A stretch of DNA of 52,844 bases, taken from the NCBI GenBank assembly GCA_017518185.1, contig JAFWWB010000011.1, positions 1 to 52,844 of the forward strand, in the 5' to 3' direction. A program made the position numbers and the translations under genes. This stretch comes from Lachnospiraceae bacterium. Lineage in GTDB: Bacteria; Bacillota; Clostridia; Lachnospirales; Lachnospiraceae. The notes beneath the pieces are model-generated. The model was not told where the DNA came from, did no database searches, and saw only the letters and a list, made by a program, of their open reading frames with translations. Within the stretch, counting starts at the first letter, position 1. Each line of letters opens with the position of its first letter. Shown piece after piece: positions 25,756 to 34,632 of this stretch.

Positions 25756-26772
25756 TCAAGCATTGGAACGGCGATTTAGTTCCTTATTGACTATTCTCCG
25801 CTTCAGATTTTTAATATATACCATCCCTTTTGGGGATAAACCAACACATATTAGATATATCTTTTCTTTTAACCCTATATCTACAAACAGCGGCGTAAAT
25901 ATGTGTCTCTTCGAAAACATATAACAATACCTATATAAATTTGTATTTATTCGTTTTTTATTTTCTCTAGTGATATAACACAAAACACCAAATAATACTC
26001 CCCAAATATGATATTCTACTGCATGTGCAAGTCGGAGGTTATCTTTTCTCAAAAACACTTTTTGTCTGTATATTGAGCGAATTCCACACAATTCATTTCT
26101 CAAATTGTACTTTCTCATGGCACTATTAGGATTATTTACATAATGATACAATAAACTATGCCCACAAGGAACCATTTGGGTCTTAGTTAAACATTTTATA
26201 TTGAAAAGCATTCCCTCTCCATACCAAATATCCTGATCAAAACGTATGTTATTATGTTGTAAAAACTCCCTCTTATATATCTTGTTCCATACCGCCATAA
26301 AAATGCGATTTAGATATATCATTTCAATAACCCGCTCATTATCATATATATCATATAAACCTGTTTTCTTTCCTCTTACATCATTACAAGGATGTTCTTC
26401 TCTATAGTAAGTATCACTAACTGCAAGATCATACCTTCCACTTTTGATGATTTTTACAAAATTCGAAACATAATCCGTTTCTACATAATCATCCCCATCA
26501 ACAAACATTATATATTCACCACTTGAAGCTTCTATCCCCGCATTTCTGGCAAATGATACTCCCCTATTAGCTTGACTAATGAGTATTATTCGATCATCAA
26601 TTCTACTCATTGATTCAGCTATCTCCCCGCTACGATCCGTTGAACCATCGTTTACAAGTATTATCTCTAACATACCATATCTTTGATTTCGTATGGATTC
26701 TATTGTATTATGCACATACTGCTCTACGTTGTAAATTGGAACAATAACGCTGACCAGCGGATACCTATTCAT
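25756..26772 (-). CDS. Family 2 glycosyltransferase
   Basis: The 338-residue protein starts PLVSVIVPIYNVEQYVHNTI, the classic GT2 N-terminus. It has EIILVNDGSTDRSGEI (nucleotide-binding aspartate), NRGVSFARNAGIEASSGEY and the DXD-type MFVDGDDYVETDY (residues about 93-105). A GT-A domain of about 220 residues is followed by a C-terminal helical part. It adds a sugar from a nucleotide donor to the lipid-linked repeat unit on the cytoplasmic side. The start overlaps the preceding pyruvyl transferase stop by one base (TAATG). The gene is visibly AT-rich compared with the rest of the window and is the last gene of the glycan locus before the IS66 debris. Donor and linkage cannot be predicted. Confidence 0.92.
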   Translation of the reverse strand: MNRYPLVSVIVPIYNVEQYVHNTIESIRNQRYGMLEIILVNDGSTDRSGEIAESMSRIDDRIILISQANRGVSFARNAGIEASSGEYIMFVDGDDYVETDYVSNFVKIIKSGRYDLAVSDTYYREEHPCNDVRGKKTGLYDIYDNERVIEMIYLNRIFMAVWNKIYKREFLQHNNIRFDQDIWYGEGMLFNIKCLTKTQMVPCGHSLLYHYVNNPNSAMRKYNLRNELCGIRSIYRQKVFLRKDNLRLAHAVEYHIWGVLFGVLCYITRENKKRINTNLYRYCYMFSKRHIFTPLFVDIGLKEKIYLICVGLSPKGMVYIKNLKRRIVNKELNRRSNA

Positions 26773-27878
26773 TAATTTTCCCCCATTCCCTTTAGATTAC
26801 TTAAAAAATCATAAGATTTTTTCCTATGCATATCCATTAACTTATAAGTTTTTTCATAATCAATTGAATCTGGAACATACAAATACTCATCTCTATCAAA
26901 ACAGTGATTGTTTATCTCCAATTTATTCATAAGACTAACTATCTTCTCACTTCCAAAAGAATTATAAACAGCATAAAATTCCTTTTTGAATAGAATTGAA
27001 AATACACAGGCATGAAATGACGACGTAAAAATCACTTCAGCATATTTAATTAAAGATAACCATTCCTCCACTCCAGCCGAATCAAATATTATAGCATCTT
27101 TGATTTTTCTTTTTCCTCCAGGACAACACTTGATCGAAGCCAACTTTAAATTTTTCTTTTTAGCATAATCTGAAGCGTACTCAACAAGCTTTTCATTCAG
27201 AACCACACAATATACTAATACATACTTTTCCTTAATCATTCTTTCAGAAGTAATATTCTCATACTTTTCACAACCATATAATAGTGTCGGATCAAGTACA
27301 GTTTCAACATTATACTTACTAAATTTTTGGATGTAGCTTTGCTTCTCTGTTTCTCTTACCGATAAATACTTGAAGTTATCTAGTAATTTCGGTAGCATAT
27401 TTTCAATAACATCGCTAAATCCATTTCTACTCATACTAGGTCCATATGCCATGTTATTTTCTTTTTTCATCCCCTCGTATGCGCAAAAATATGCATCCTC
27501 TATCCCCTCCCAAAAATCTTCATTCCATACAATGTCGCTTCCAACAACAAAACCATCAACGTCTAAAGATCCAATATTATTTTTATCGCATAAACTTGAA
27601 ATTTCGTAATAATCTCTATAGAACCTTTGAAACTTTGTATCTCTTATATAATAATTCTTTGAATCAAGGAGATAATCCATTCTACGTATATGATATGGAA
27701 GTACTCGTAAAAATGGGTACTTTGCATAATTCCACTTCATCAACTTAGGCTTAAAATTTACTATATAAGCTTCAACACCTATGTCTTTCAATGCGTTTTG
27801 TAAGGCCCATGATTGCAATACTGAGCCCCAATTATTATCTCTTTGATACAGGTTTAGACTTAAAATACCATACTTCAT
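26772..27878 (-). CDS. Polysaccharide pyruvyl transferase family protein
   Basis: The 368 residues begin KYGILSLNLYQRDNNWGSVLQSWALQNALKDIG, the characteristic start of the PF04230 family (N.GSxLQxxALQ). Other family features are FVVGSDIVWNEDFW, YGPSMSRNGFSD, LSVRETEKQSYIQKF and VLDPTLL, then IFTSSFHACVFSILF (about 290-304) near the active site. The enzyme class transfers pyruvate from PEP to a sugar as a ketal, adding negative charge to the glycan; some members act on other acceptors. It sits between the flippase (8 bases) and the terminal GT2 gene (one-base overlap), so it is in the operon. It is AT-rich like its neighbours. Confidence 0.88.
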   Translation of the reverse strand: MKYGILSLNLYQRDNNWGSVLQSWALQNALKDIGVEAYIVNFKPKLMKWNYAKYPFLRVLPYHIRRMDYLLDSKNYYIRDTKFQRFYRDYYEISSLCDKNNIGSLDVDGFVVGSDIVWNEDFWEGIEDAYFCAYEGMKKENNMAYGPSMSRNGFSDVIENMLPKLLDNFKYLSVRETEKQSYIQKFSKYNVETVLDPTLLYGCEKYENITSERMIKEKYVLVYCVVLNEKLVEYASDYAKKKNLKLASIKCCPGGKRKIKDAIIFDSAGVEEWLSLIKYAEVIFTSSFHACVFSILFKKEFYAVYNSFGSEKIVSLMNKLEINNHCFDRDEYLYVPDSIDYEKTYKLMDMHRKKSYDFLSNLKGMGEN

Positions 27879-27886
27879 GTTTTTTT

Positions 27887-29356
27887 CTATTCTCTTTTCG
27901 AATGCTTAATTACTAAGCCGACTGTATTTAATATTTTTACAATAAATGTATCCCTTAATAGTATCAATAAAATAAAATAGCTTAATGCTCCAACCAAAAC
28001 CTGAGTCAATAATAAGTGAGTTCCTGACAATAACGAAAAATGGTTATACAGAGAAACCCCTATGATCATGCACATTCCAGCTATAATTTTCTTATACACA
28101 CTTCTCCATGCCTGCCTGATGGAAAGAAAGCCCTCGCAATTATGTATATAAAGGGTAGCTATTATACCTTCTGCTATAACTGAGGCAACAGACGCCCCTT
28201 TAGCTCCCCAAAATGGAATCAGCATAATATTTAAAAAAACATTAACAATAGAACCATAAATCAGGTATTTTGCACTTTTTACTCTATATCCAGCCGGAGT
28301 ATAGTAATGTGAACCAATGCAATTTGTAATTCCTACTATTACAACCAATGGGGATTGCATAATGATAAGCATAATAACTTCTTCATAACCTGCCCCAAAA
28401 AAAAGTGGAACAAATGTTGTTACTACTGCATTTATTCCACATACAAACCCTACAGCAAGAAACATAATAAAATCAAATGAATCCATTATACGTGTCTTAA
28501 TCTCTTCAATCTTTTGATGCATAAATAAATATGAAATCCTTGCTTCCATGACTGAATTAAATGCAGAAAATGATAATACTTTTCCAATATGTATAATCTT
28601 AGATGCCTGTTCATAGTAGCCATTTTCAAAATCATTATTACCTATAACACCTATCAATGTTTTATCTAATACAGTATATATTGATGACGCAATGGCCGGA
28701 ATAAAATATTTCAAAGTTCCCACAATGTGACAAGAAAACACTAGTTTTTTATAATCCACTTTTGTTATCAATTGAGGCAAAAAAATCCACATTAGAGCAT
28801 TACCACCAAGAGACGTTAGCGCTTGAATCAGTACATACTTATATAAATCTTCAGCTTTTATAACAAATAGGAATACACAAAATACTCCTACTATTCTAAA
28901 CAATCCATTAACAATTGAAATATACATCACCTTTTCTATCCCCATATAAAACCAGGAAATATCAAGCATAGTAGCTACTAAGGCTGGGATATAAGCCATA
29001 TACAAAAGGTGATCCAAATCACCCCAAAAAACAAAAACGATCCATAGAAATATACAAATAGACGTCGTAAAGACTGATACTATTTCGATTTCCCAAAACA
29101 CCTTTGAACATTTCTCTTTATCATCTCTACACCTAGAGACCTCCCGCATACCATAAGACGCCGTTCCTAACACAGCAAATAATGAAAAATAGGTATATAA
29201 TGAATGTGAAAAACTATACCTACCTATTCCATCAGCATTTAACACCCTTGAAACATAGGGTACCGTAATTAAAGGCGCAGCAAATGACAATATTTCATAG
29301 AATAGTTTGTATACATAATTAATTTTTATACTATGTTTCAAATAATTACCGTCCAC
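27887..29356 (-). CDS. Wzx-type polysaccharide flippase
   Basis: The protein has up to 489 residues and about 12-14 membrane helices in the MATE/MOP exporter style. The N-terminal HSIKINYVYKLFYEILSFAAPLITVPYVSRVL fits Wzx flippases, as do GRYSFSHS and the AIASSIYTVLDKTLIG segment. It moves the undecaprenyl-linked repeat unit across the membrane. Two starts are possible: GTG 29356, and TTG 29341 with GGACGG before it, which would give the usual family N-terminus. The gene is AT-rich. It stands between GT2 (29476-30363) and the pyruvyl transferase, and a 119-base gap with an inverted repeat precedes it. Confidence 0.9.
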   Translation of the reverse strand: MDGNYLKHSIKINYVYKLFYEILSFAAPLITVPYVSRVLNADGIGRYSFSHSLYTYFSLFAVLGTASYGMREVSRCRDDKEKCSKVFWEIEIVSVFTTSICIFLWIVFVFWGDLDHLLYMAYIPALVATMLDISWFYMGIEKVMYISIVNGLFRIVGVFCVFLFVIKAEDLYKYVLIQALTSLGGNALMWIFLPQLITKVDYKKLVFSCHIVGTLKYFIPAIASSIYTVLDKTLIGVIGNNDFENGYYEQASKIIHIGKVLSFSAFNSVMEARISYLFMHQKIEEIKTRIMDSFDFIMFLAVGFVCGINAVVTTFVPLFFGAGYEEVIMLIIMQSPLVVIVGITNCIGSHYYTPAGYRVKSAKYLIYGSIVNVFLNIMLIPFWGAKGASVASVIAEGIIATLYIHNCEGFLSIRQAWRSVYKKIIAGMCMIIGVSLYNHFSLLSGTHLLLTQVLVGALSYFILLILLRDTFIVKILNTVGLVIKHSKRE

Positions 29357-29427
29357 AAATAATTCTCATCTAGTCATTGACCATTGTTAACATGCTTTAC
29401 CAAAACTATGAAATCCAGAATTCATAC

Positions 29428-29464
29428 ATGCCACCTATATAGTTTCAAAATCCTTGGGTGGCAT
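29428..29464. repeat. Inverted repeat in the gap before the flippase gene
   Basis: ATGCCACC (29428-29435) and GGTGGCAT (29457-29464) are perfect complements with a 21-base spacer. No T-run follows in the direction of the operon, so it is not an obvious terminator for the minus strand. It marks the boundary between the AT-rich distal genes and the GC-richer part of the locus. Confidence 0.5.
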
Positions 29465-29475
29465 CATATCCTTTT

Positions 29476-30363
29476 TTACATTATATATCTAATTCTCACT
29501 CTCATAAATAATCCACTAATCGTCGCTTTTACAACCGTTTTGATTTTTGTCATCTTATGATCTGTCCTGCCAAAAAGGATTTTTGTCATCAGATAACCAT
29601 GATATAACAACCTCCTGCAGAGAAGAAACGGTCCTCTCATTTTGTCGGTAACCGTATTATTTCTGTAGAAATAAAAGAACCTGTCTATTCTATCCTTAGG
29701 AGTAGTCATTATATCCACTCCAATGTTTTCCTTCATATGATGGTGAACAGTACTTCCACCCACAGAATAGCCATGGTAACCGGAACGCAGTATCCTTGTT
29801 GAATACTCGCCATCATCTCCCCAAATATAGTATTCTTTTATAGGCAAGCCTACGTCTTTAACCACTTTAGCGGGGATCAACATCGCAACAAACGAAGTGT
29901 GCGAAACCTCAATTATTCCCTGTTTTATATACTCATTCCATACACTAACGGTTCTTGATACATTCATCACACACGGAGAATCATCTTTCCACAATACATT
30001 GCTGGCCAGAAAACCGACCTGCTTCTCTTTTAACACATCTGCTGCATCAATCAGTTTCTCCAGTGCATCATCCTTTGCTATAGTATCGTCATCCATGATC
30101 CATACATAATCACAGTCCTCTTCGTATGCCCTTTTTATTCCATGGTAGAATCCGCCGGCGCCTCCGAGATTCTTCTTAAGATTCAACACAATGATTCTGT
30201 TATCTTTTGAGATATTTTTCAGATAATCCCTTGTCCCATCTGTGCTGGCATTGTTTACAATAATAATCCTGTTCAGACAAAACGTCTGCTCCAACAAAGC
30301 ACCTATTGACCGTTTCAATAAATCCAATCGATTATATGTTACAACAACTGCATTAACTCTCAT
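29476..30363 (-). CDS. Family 2 glycosyltransferase, galactofuranosyl/rhamnosyl transferase-like
   Basis: The 295 residues begin MRVNAVVVTYNRLDLLKRSI; ATG 30363 is preferred because GAGGGATG lies correctly before it. IIIVNNASTDGTRDYL, KKNLGGAGGFYHGIK and VWIMDDDTIAKDDALE (residues about 88-103, DDD as the metal site) are the marks of the GlfT2-like subgroup of GT2. YYIWGDDGEYSTRI and STVHHHMKEN follow. It is a paralog of 33361-34275 with the same motifs in the same order. The role is sugar addition to the repeat unit, possibly galactofuranose or rhamnose. It starts 19 bases after the end of the glycyl radical activase gene. Confidence 0.92.
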   Translation of the reverse strand: MRVNAVVVTYNRLDLLKRSIGALLEQTFCLNRIIIVNNASTDGTRDYLKNISKDNRIIVLNLKKNLGGAGGFYHGIKRAYEEDCDYVWIMDDDTIAKDDALEKLIDAADVLKEKQVGFLASNVLWKDDSPCVMNVSRTVSVWNEYIKQGIIEVSHTSFVAMLIPAKVVKDVGLPIKEYYIWGDDGEYSTRILRSGYHGYSVGGSTVHHHMKENIGVDIMTTPKDRIDRFFYFYRNNTVTDKMRGPFLLCRRLLYHGYLMTKILFGRTDHKMTKIKTVVKATISGLFMRVRIRYIM

Positions 30364-30382
30364 GATCATCCCTCAAATCTAT

Positions 30383-31204
30383 CTATATAACACAAAGCTC
30401 TGCTCGTATACCCAGTTCATCAATTTTTTTCAAATACCATGTAATCCAGACTTTGCTAACATCATAACAAATAATCCGCGGACTTTCTATTCCTAGTGCC
30501 TCGTATTTTGATCTGCCCAGATCATGTTCTGGCAGGATTTCCACCATACTTATTCTGTCCTTATATCGATCAAGAAGGTCCAATACCTTCTCCTGGTTAT
30601 CAGAGTCATCTGTAAATCCCCCGATAAATGGTATACGTACTACAACGTTTTTTCTTTCCTCATAGTTCATTAGAAAATCCAGATTTCTCAGATAATTTCC
30701 TATATCGCCCCCCACTATTTTTTTTGCCCGCTCAGGATTTAATATCTTAACATCTACATAAAAAATATCCACCAGTTCACAAGCCTTTTTTATTTTTTTT
30801 TCATCCACAAAAAGCGCCGTTTCAACAGCAATACTAATACTATTTTCATGTAATCTCATACAAACCGGTTCGAGGCGGTCTATTTGAAGCAACGGCTCAC
30901 CACCGGAAAACGTTACCCCTCCCGGGTAATCAATCATGCCGGTCTTAGCCCGGTCAAACTCCCCATAAAAGACTCTGTCTTTCAGAAGCTCTGTGAGAAG
31001 CTCGTCAACGCCAATATATCTGCCGAAAACACCCGTTTTTCCGTCCTTATGATACTGCTGGAACTCAGAACTGATGTTTTCAGGATTACTGCACCATGGG
31101 CAATGCAGGCTGCATCCCTTCAAAAATACCGTCGTCCTTATCCCCGGCCCATCATGTAACGAAAACCTTTGAATATTGGTGATAAGTATCTTTTCCTTCT
31201 TCAC
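30383..31204 (-). CDS. Glycyl radical enzyme activating enzyme (radical SAM)
   Basis: The 273 residues show the activase signature FSLHDGPGIRTTVFLKGC and the cluster motif CSLHCPWC (CX3CX2C; residues about 31-38), then NPEN. SGGEPLLQ (about 100-107) binds SAM. The protein lacks the two-cluster ferredoxin insert (CX2-5CX2-4CX3C) carried by most activases other than that of pyruvate formate-lyase: after NPENIS it runs into KDGKTGVFGRYIGVDELL. It uses SAM and a 4Fe-4S cluster to place a radical on the glycine of the partner enzyme. Start GTG 31204 overlaps the TGA of the glycyl radical enzyme gene as GTGA, so the two are translationally coupled. Confidence 0.92.
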   Translation of the reverse strand: MKKEKILITNIQRFSLHDGPGIRTTVFLKGCSLHCPWCSNPENISSEFQQYHKDGKTGVFGRYIGVDELLTELLKDRVFYGEFDRAKTGMIDYPGGVTFSGGEPLLQIDRLEPVCMRLHENSISIAVETALFVDEKKIKKACELVDIFYVDVKILNPERAKKIVGGDIGNYLRNLDFLMNYEERKNVVVRIPFIGGFTDDSDNQEKVLDLLDRYKDRISMVEILPEHDLGRSKYEALGIESPRIICYDVSKVWITWYLKKIDELGIRAELCVI

Positions 31205-33219
31205 GCTACACTCTTTTCACTATTTAACGCCCGAAGTATCAATTGGTCTTTATAATCTTCAGGCAGTTCGTTAAAATATGCGCTGAACCCCCAAACACGC
31301 ACGATAAGGTCTTCATGTTTCTCAGGGTGTTTTTTTGCGTCTATCAACGTTGCACTGTCCATTATATTCATCTGCAGCTGATAAAAGCCCCTTTTTATCG
31401 CCCCCTCGATGAACATTTCAAACTTTTCCCTGTTATCAGAAATGATATTAGGCTGGACAAAAAAATCCGCTACATTTCCGTTGATATTGCACCCTCCGTA
31501 TGAAATATCAGAAGCAAATCCTATCAGTTCCGTATATCCTGCATCATCAGCTGAAATATGAGTTGAATATGGCATCCCGTTTTTTCTGCCGGCAATATCA
31601 GCTGTTTCTTTTTTCCCGGAAAGGATATAATCCGGGGAACTCAACCCAAATTTTATCTTCCCCCCCATACGATTTCTATACTCTGACAAAGTCATGTTGC
31701 ATACATGTATGATATGGTTTACAAGCATAATACTGTCTTTTTCGTCATGTCCGAATCTTCCAGGCAATGCTTTAAGCTTATCATAACACTCCCTATCATT
31801 TTCAAAATTCTCCTTACGTTTCGTTTCCAGAGCCGAAAGCGAATACTCTTTTTTTCTGAAACAAAGCTCCCTGATATTCAGCAGGCTGTCACATACTGCC
31901 CCCATTCCCACTGTTGTAAAACCAAAATTATTATAATCAGCGCCGCCTCGGGAGATGTCCTTCCCTTTTATTGTGCATGAATCCGTGAATATCGAAACAA
32001 GTGGATCTTCCGCCCATACATAATCATCCAGTCTCTTAACAAAAGCCTTCAGTTCCTTGAAAAGAGTCCTATCATATCCTCGGATCAGTTCTTTAAAGGA
32101 ACTGATCTGCTTCAGATTGGCTCTTTCCAAATGGTCAAACAATACCTTAGCCAGATTAAAACTCAGAATATTGTTCTGATCAAGACTTTTCCCTGAAACG
32201 AAGGGTTCCCAACAAGCTGAAACACAGTAATCATAGGCATCAGACTCCGCATAACCAAACTCTTTCATTTTTTTGATAATAATATCATCATTAGAAAAAA
32301 TCGGACTCCCTGTCCTTGCCAAAAGGCAGTCGGTCGCCTTTTTTATTAAGCTTTTAGGCATCTTTTCACTGACACGGAGCATGATCTTCGGATCAGGATA
32401 AGCCAGTTCTTTATGGGCCCGCAGGAACAATTCCGTCAATTCATTGCTAAAGTAGTTACCATCATCCCCTATCCCACCGAGAATTATGATCTGACCGATA
32501 TCGCCCATCAGCGCCGCGCTTTTAAACTCATAGTTCTGATGCAGGCATTTAATAAAGTCACAGATAAGATCATATGCTTCTTCTTTTGTCAAATACCCAT
32601 CTTCGATATCTTTCAGGTATAAATCTCCCAGTATCCTGTCTATCCGGCCGATTCCATTCAACCTGTGGCGTGTCTGCCACATTATCTGGTTAAAAAACAG
32701 GATACGCTGAAGTCCTTCCGCAAAGTGTTCTGCTTTCCGATCAAGTATATCCTCAAAGTATCTCAATACAGACGTATGATGCCCCTTTTTTAACAATTCC
32801 ACTATCCTGCTGTGCAATATATATACAGCTTCCCTTATCTTACGCGCATTGCTTCCGTATTTTCCGCCTGCGCTAACCGCCAGGCAGGCGATCTCCCTGA
32901 AACTTCCATCGATGATCTTTCGGTAGTCCAGCGGGAAATTGCTAAGTATGTTTCCTCTTACGGCAATCGTCTTTTTTTCATCTATGTGGTAATAAAACGT
33001 CAGGGCAGGATCATAACAGACATCAACAAGTTTCATAAGCTGAAGCGTATCATCAGCAACATTCCGTTTTTTTGCGGAACTTTTGATCACTTTTGTACTC
33101 ATAGCTATCGAAAGTGCTTTTCGTACAAAACAAACCGTACCTTCAGTTTTATATTTTGTCGTCAGCGGTATGATATAACTGCATCTGAGATTATTCTTTA
33201 TCCACAGTTTAATACCCAT
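31201..33219 (-). CDS. Glycyl radical enzyme of unknown substrate inside a glycan locus
   Basis: I start at ATG 33219 (MGIKLWIKNN; 672 residues) because GGGGAG precedes it at good distance; ATG 33249 lacks a site. The glycyl radical loop is clear at the C-terminus: IVRVWGFSAYFNEL (G about 650). The cysteine loop is SACWEPFVSGKS (about 335), with a Cys-X-Glu arrangement as in the eliminating enzymes (diol dehydratases, CutC, HypD), whereas pyruvate formate-lyase has Cys-Cys. GGADYNNFGFTTVGMGAVCDSLLNI is another family segment. At 672 residues it is shorter than most members (about 780-850). Its activase follows at once, and GT2 genes flank the pair. I infer a radical dehydration or C-X lyase reaction on a glycan precursor or small polyol; the substrate is unknown. 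Confidence 0.88.
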   Translation of the reverse strand: MGIKLWIKNNLRCSYIIPLTTKYKTEGTVCFVRKALSIAMSTKVIKSSAKKRNVADDTLQLMKLVDVCYDPALTFYYHIDEKKTIAVRGNILSNFPLDYRKIIDGSFREIACLAVSAGGKYGSNARKIREAVYILHSRIVELLKKGHHTSVLRYFEDILDRKAEHFAEGLQRILFFNQIMWQTRHRLNGIGRIDRILGDLYLKDIEDGYLTKEEAYDLICDFIKCLHQNYEFKSAALMGDIGQIIILGGIGDDGNYFSNELTELFLRAHKELAYPDPKIMLRVSEKMPKSLIKKATDCLLARTGSPIFSNDDIIIKKMKEFGYAESDAYDYCVSACWEPFVSGKSLDQNNILSFNLAKVLFDHLERANLKQISSFKELIRGYDRTLFKELKAFVKRLDDYVWAEDPLVSIFTDSCTIKGKDISRGGADYNNFGFTTVGMGAVCDSLLNIRELCFRKKEYSLSALETKRKENFENDRECYDKLKALPGRFGHDEKDSIMLVNHIIHVCNMTLSEYRNRMGGKIKFGLSSPDYILSGKKETADIAGRKNGMPYSTHISADDAGYTELIGFASDISYGGCNINGNVADFFVQPNIISDNREKFEMFIEGAIKRGFYQLQMNIMDSATLIDAKKHPEKHEDLIVRVWGFSAYFNELPEDYKDQLILRALNSEKSVA

Positions 33220-33264
33220 GCTTTTGCTCCCCTCATTTCTGCAATCCATCTTTCACGCCACTAT

Positions 33265-33360
33265 CTATCCAGACAGGCTCCTGGTTTCGGAATCGAAAGC
33301 CGCGTCAATCTTTATCAGCTTTTCCTTATCCGTAGCATAAAGCGGATTACCGCTTCTCAC
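33265..33360 (-). pseudogene. C-terminal remnant of an AAA-ATPase/PD-(D/E)XK gene
   Basis: The minus strand reads NPLYATDKEKLIKIDAAFDS and ETRSLSG, then TAG. This is the tail of the DUF1703-type nuclease domain, as seen better preserved at 35162-35310 (IYAADKRKLIKIGAAFDSGT). Only about 30 codons remain, squeezed between the GT2 stop and the glycyl radical enzyme gene. Confidence 0.7.
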
Positions 33361-34275
33361 TCAACCGCCCTCATTCCTTTTCTTATTCACATTTCTTATC
33401 TCCGGTCTGAAGGTCAGCCCCTCCCTGAAGCCTTTAAATACCACCGCTATCTTCCTGAAGCTGTCATTTTCCGAACGCAACAGCACGTTCATACATGCGA
33501 TTATATCCTTAAGGATTACGTATACCCATCCCCTCAGGCCGAACTGCCGGTAACAGTCCACATCATTCCGGTAGAGCAGGTGATACCTGTCGATCCGCTC
33601 CGGTGATTCTACGGCAAAGTCAGCCTTCTTATTCTCCTTCATTGCATGCGTCACAACACTATCTGTGATGACATATATCGGATAATGCTTTGATATCCTT
33701 CCGCTGTATTCGTAATCATCCGACCAGATGAAATACTCTCCTTTCGGCAATCCCAGCCGTTTTACCGCGGACGCTCTTATAAGCATCGAGACAAAGCTTA
33801 TCATCTCACATCTTACCGGCTCCTTCTGCCTCAGTTCCCTGTCCGAAGCGAATGTGAAGATCGTCTTCTTCTGTCGGTTGGCCCTGCATATGTTTCCATC
33901 CGTCCATTCCGCCACGCTGGACAATGCTCCCCATCTGCCCTTAAGGGCATGTCCTCCCCGAAAAAGCTTTTCCAGACTGTCATGGCGCGGGATGGTGTCG
34001 TCATCCATGACCCAGATATATCTGTAGCCGTCCCTTACTGCTCTCTCCATGCCCAGTTGAAAGCCTCCGGCTCCGCCCAGATTTGCACCGCTGTTTATAT
34101 ATTTTACCTCTGGCCGTGCAAACTCAGTCGTGATCATCTCCCCGGTCCCGTCGCTACTGTCATTGTCAACAACATAGATATCACAACCCACCGTCTGTGA
34201 GAGCAGCGCCCTGAGGCATTTCCCCAGAAGCTCTTTCCGATTATATGTAACGACCACCGCCGCTGTCTTAAGCAT
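33361..34275 (-). CDS. Family 2 glycosyltransferase, galactofuranosyl/rhamnosyl transferase-like
   Basis: The 304 residues are a paralog of 29476-30363: KTAAVVVTYNRKELLGKCL, IYVVDNDSSDGTGEMI, SGANLGGAGGFQLGME and YIWVMDDDTIPRHDSLEKLF (DDD metal site at about 88-90). EYFIWSDDYEYSGRI, VVTHAMKENKKADF and ERIDRYHLLYRND follow, typical of the GlfT2-like GT2 subgroup. It is GC-richer than the distal glycan genes, close to the window average. It starts just after a broken copy of the module ATPase and ends against an AAA-ATPase tail remnant, so its borders have been reworked by recombination. Confidence 0.92.
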   Translation of the reverse strand: MLKTAAVVVTYNRKELLGKCLRALLSQTVGCDIYVVDNDSSDGTGEMITTEFARPEVKYINSGANLGGAGGFQLGMERAVRDGYRYIWVMDDDTIPRHDSLEKLFRGGHALKGRWGALSSVAEWTDGNICRANRQKKTIFTFASDRELRQKEPVRCEMISFVSMLIRASAVKRLGLPKGEYFIWSDDYEYSGRISKHYPIYVITDSVVTHAMKENKKADFAVESPERIDRYHLLYRNDVDCYRQFGLRGWVYVILKDIIACMNVLLRSENDSFRKIAVVFKGFREGLTFRPEIRNVNKKRNEGG

Positions 34276-34293
34276 CCGTAGTGCCTTTCGCTT

Positions 34294-34632
34294 TCAATTT
34301 CCCAATCTTGATACCAGAAGCTCCTCCGGTATCGTCTGCAGCACCATTCTCATGTTTCTTTCAGAAAGATAGTACAGGTTCAGCTTCTTCTTACTGTACT
34401 GCATCTCGGTTCCCATTGTTATCTCAGTGAGCAGTGCGGGATAGAACTGCTCCCAACTGAGGTATTGTACCGAATCTGCATAATCTGCAGTATTCCTTCC
34501 ATCTCAGAGCCAAACGCCGCCCCATCCACGATGGCAAGGCATCTCCGATCTTTTTTCCCCTGAGTGTTTCCAGTATCTTTGTTTTTCCTTCAGCAGAAAA
34601 ACATCTGTTTTATCCGCATACCCTTTTCATAT
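34294..34632 (-). pseudogene. Broken fourth copy of the module ATPase gene
   Basis: The sequence is nearly identical to parts of 36700-37161 (copy 3): the C-terminal coding part (stop at 34294) runs to about 34494 and then jumps to the part that encodes the DGAAFGPEM region. 121 bases are lost between two copies of GCAGTATT, shifting the frame. The right border at about 34632 is fused to the end of the Uma2 gene, whose last codons (KRVCG) come from this ATPase. The whole N-terminal half with the P-loop is missing. Confidence 0.85.
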
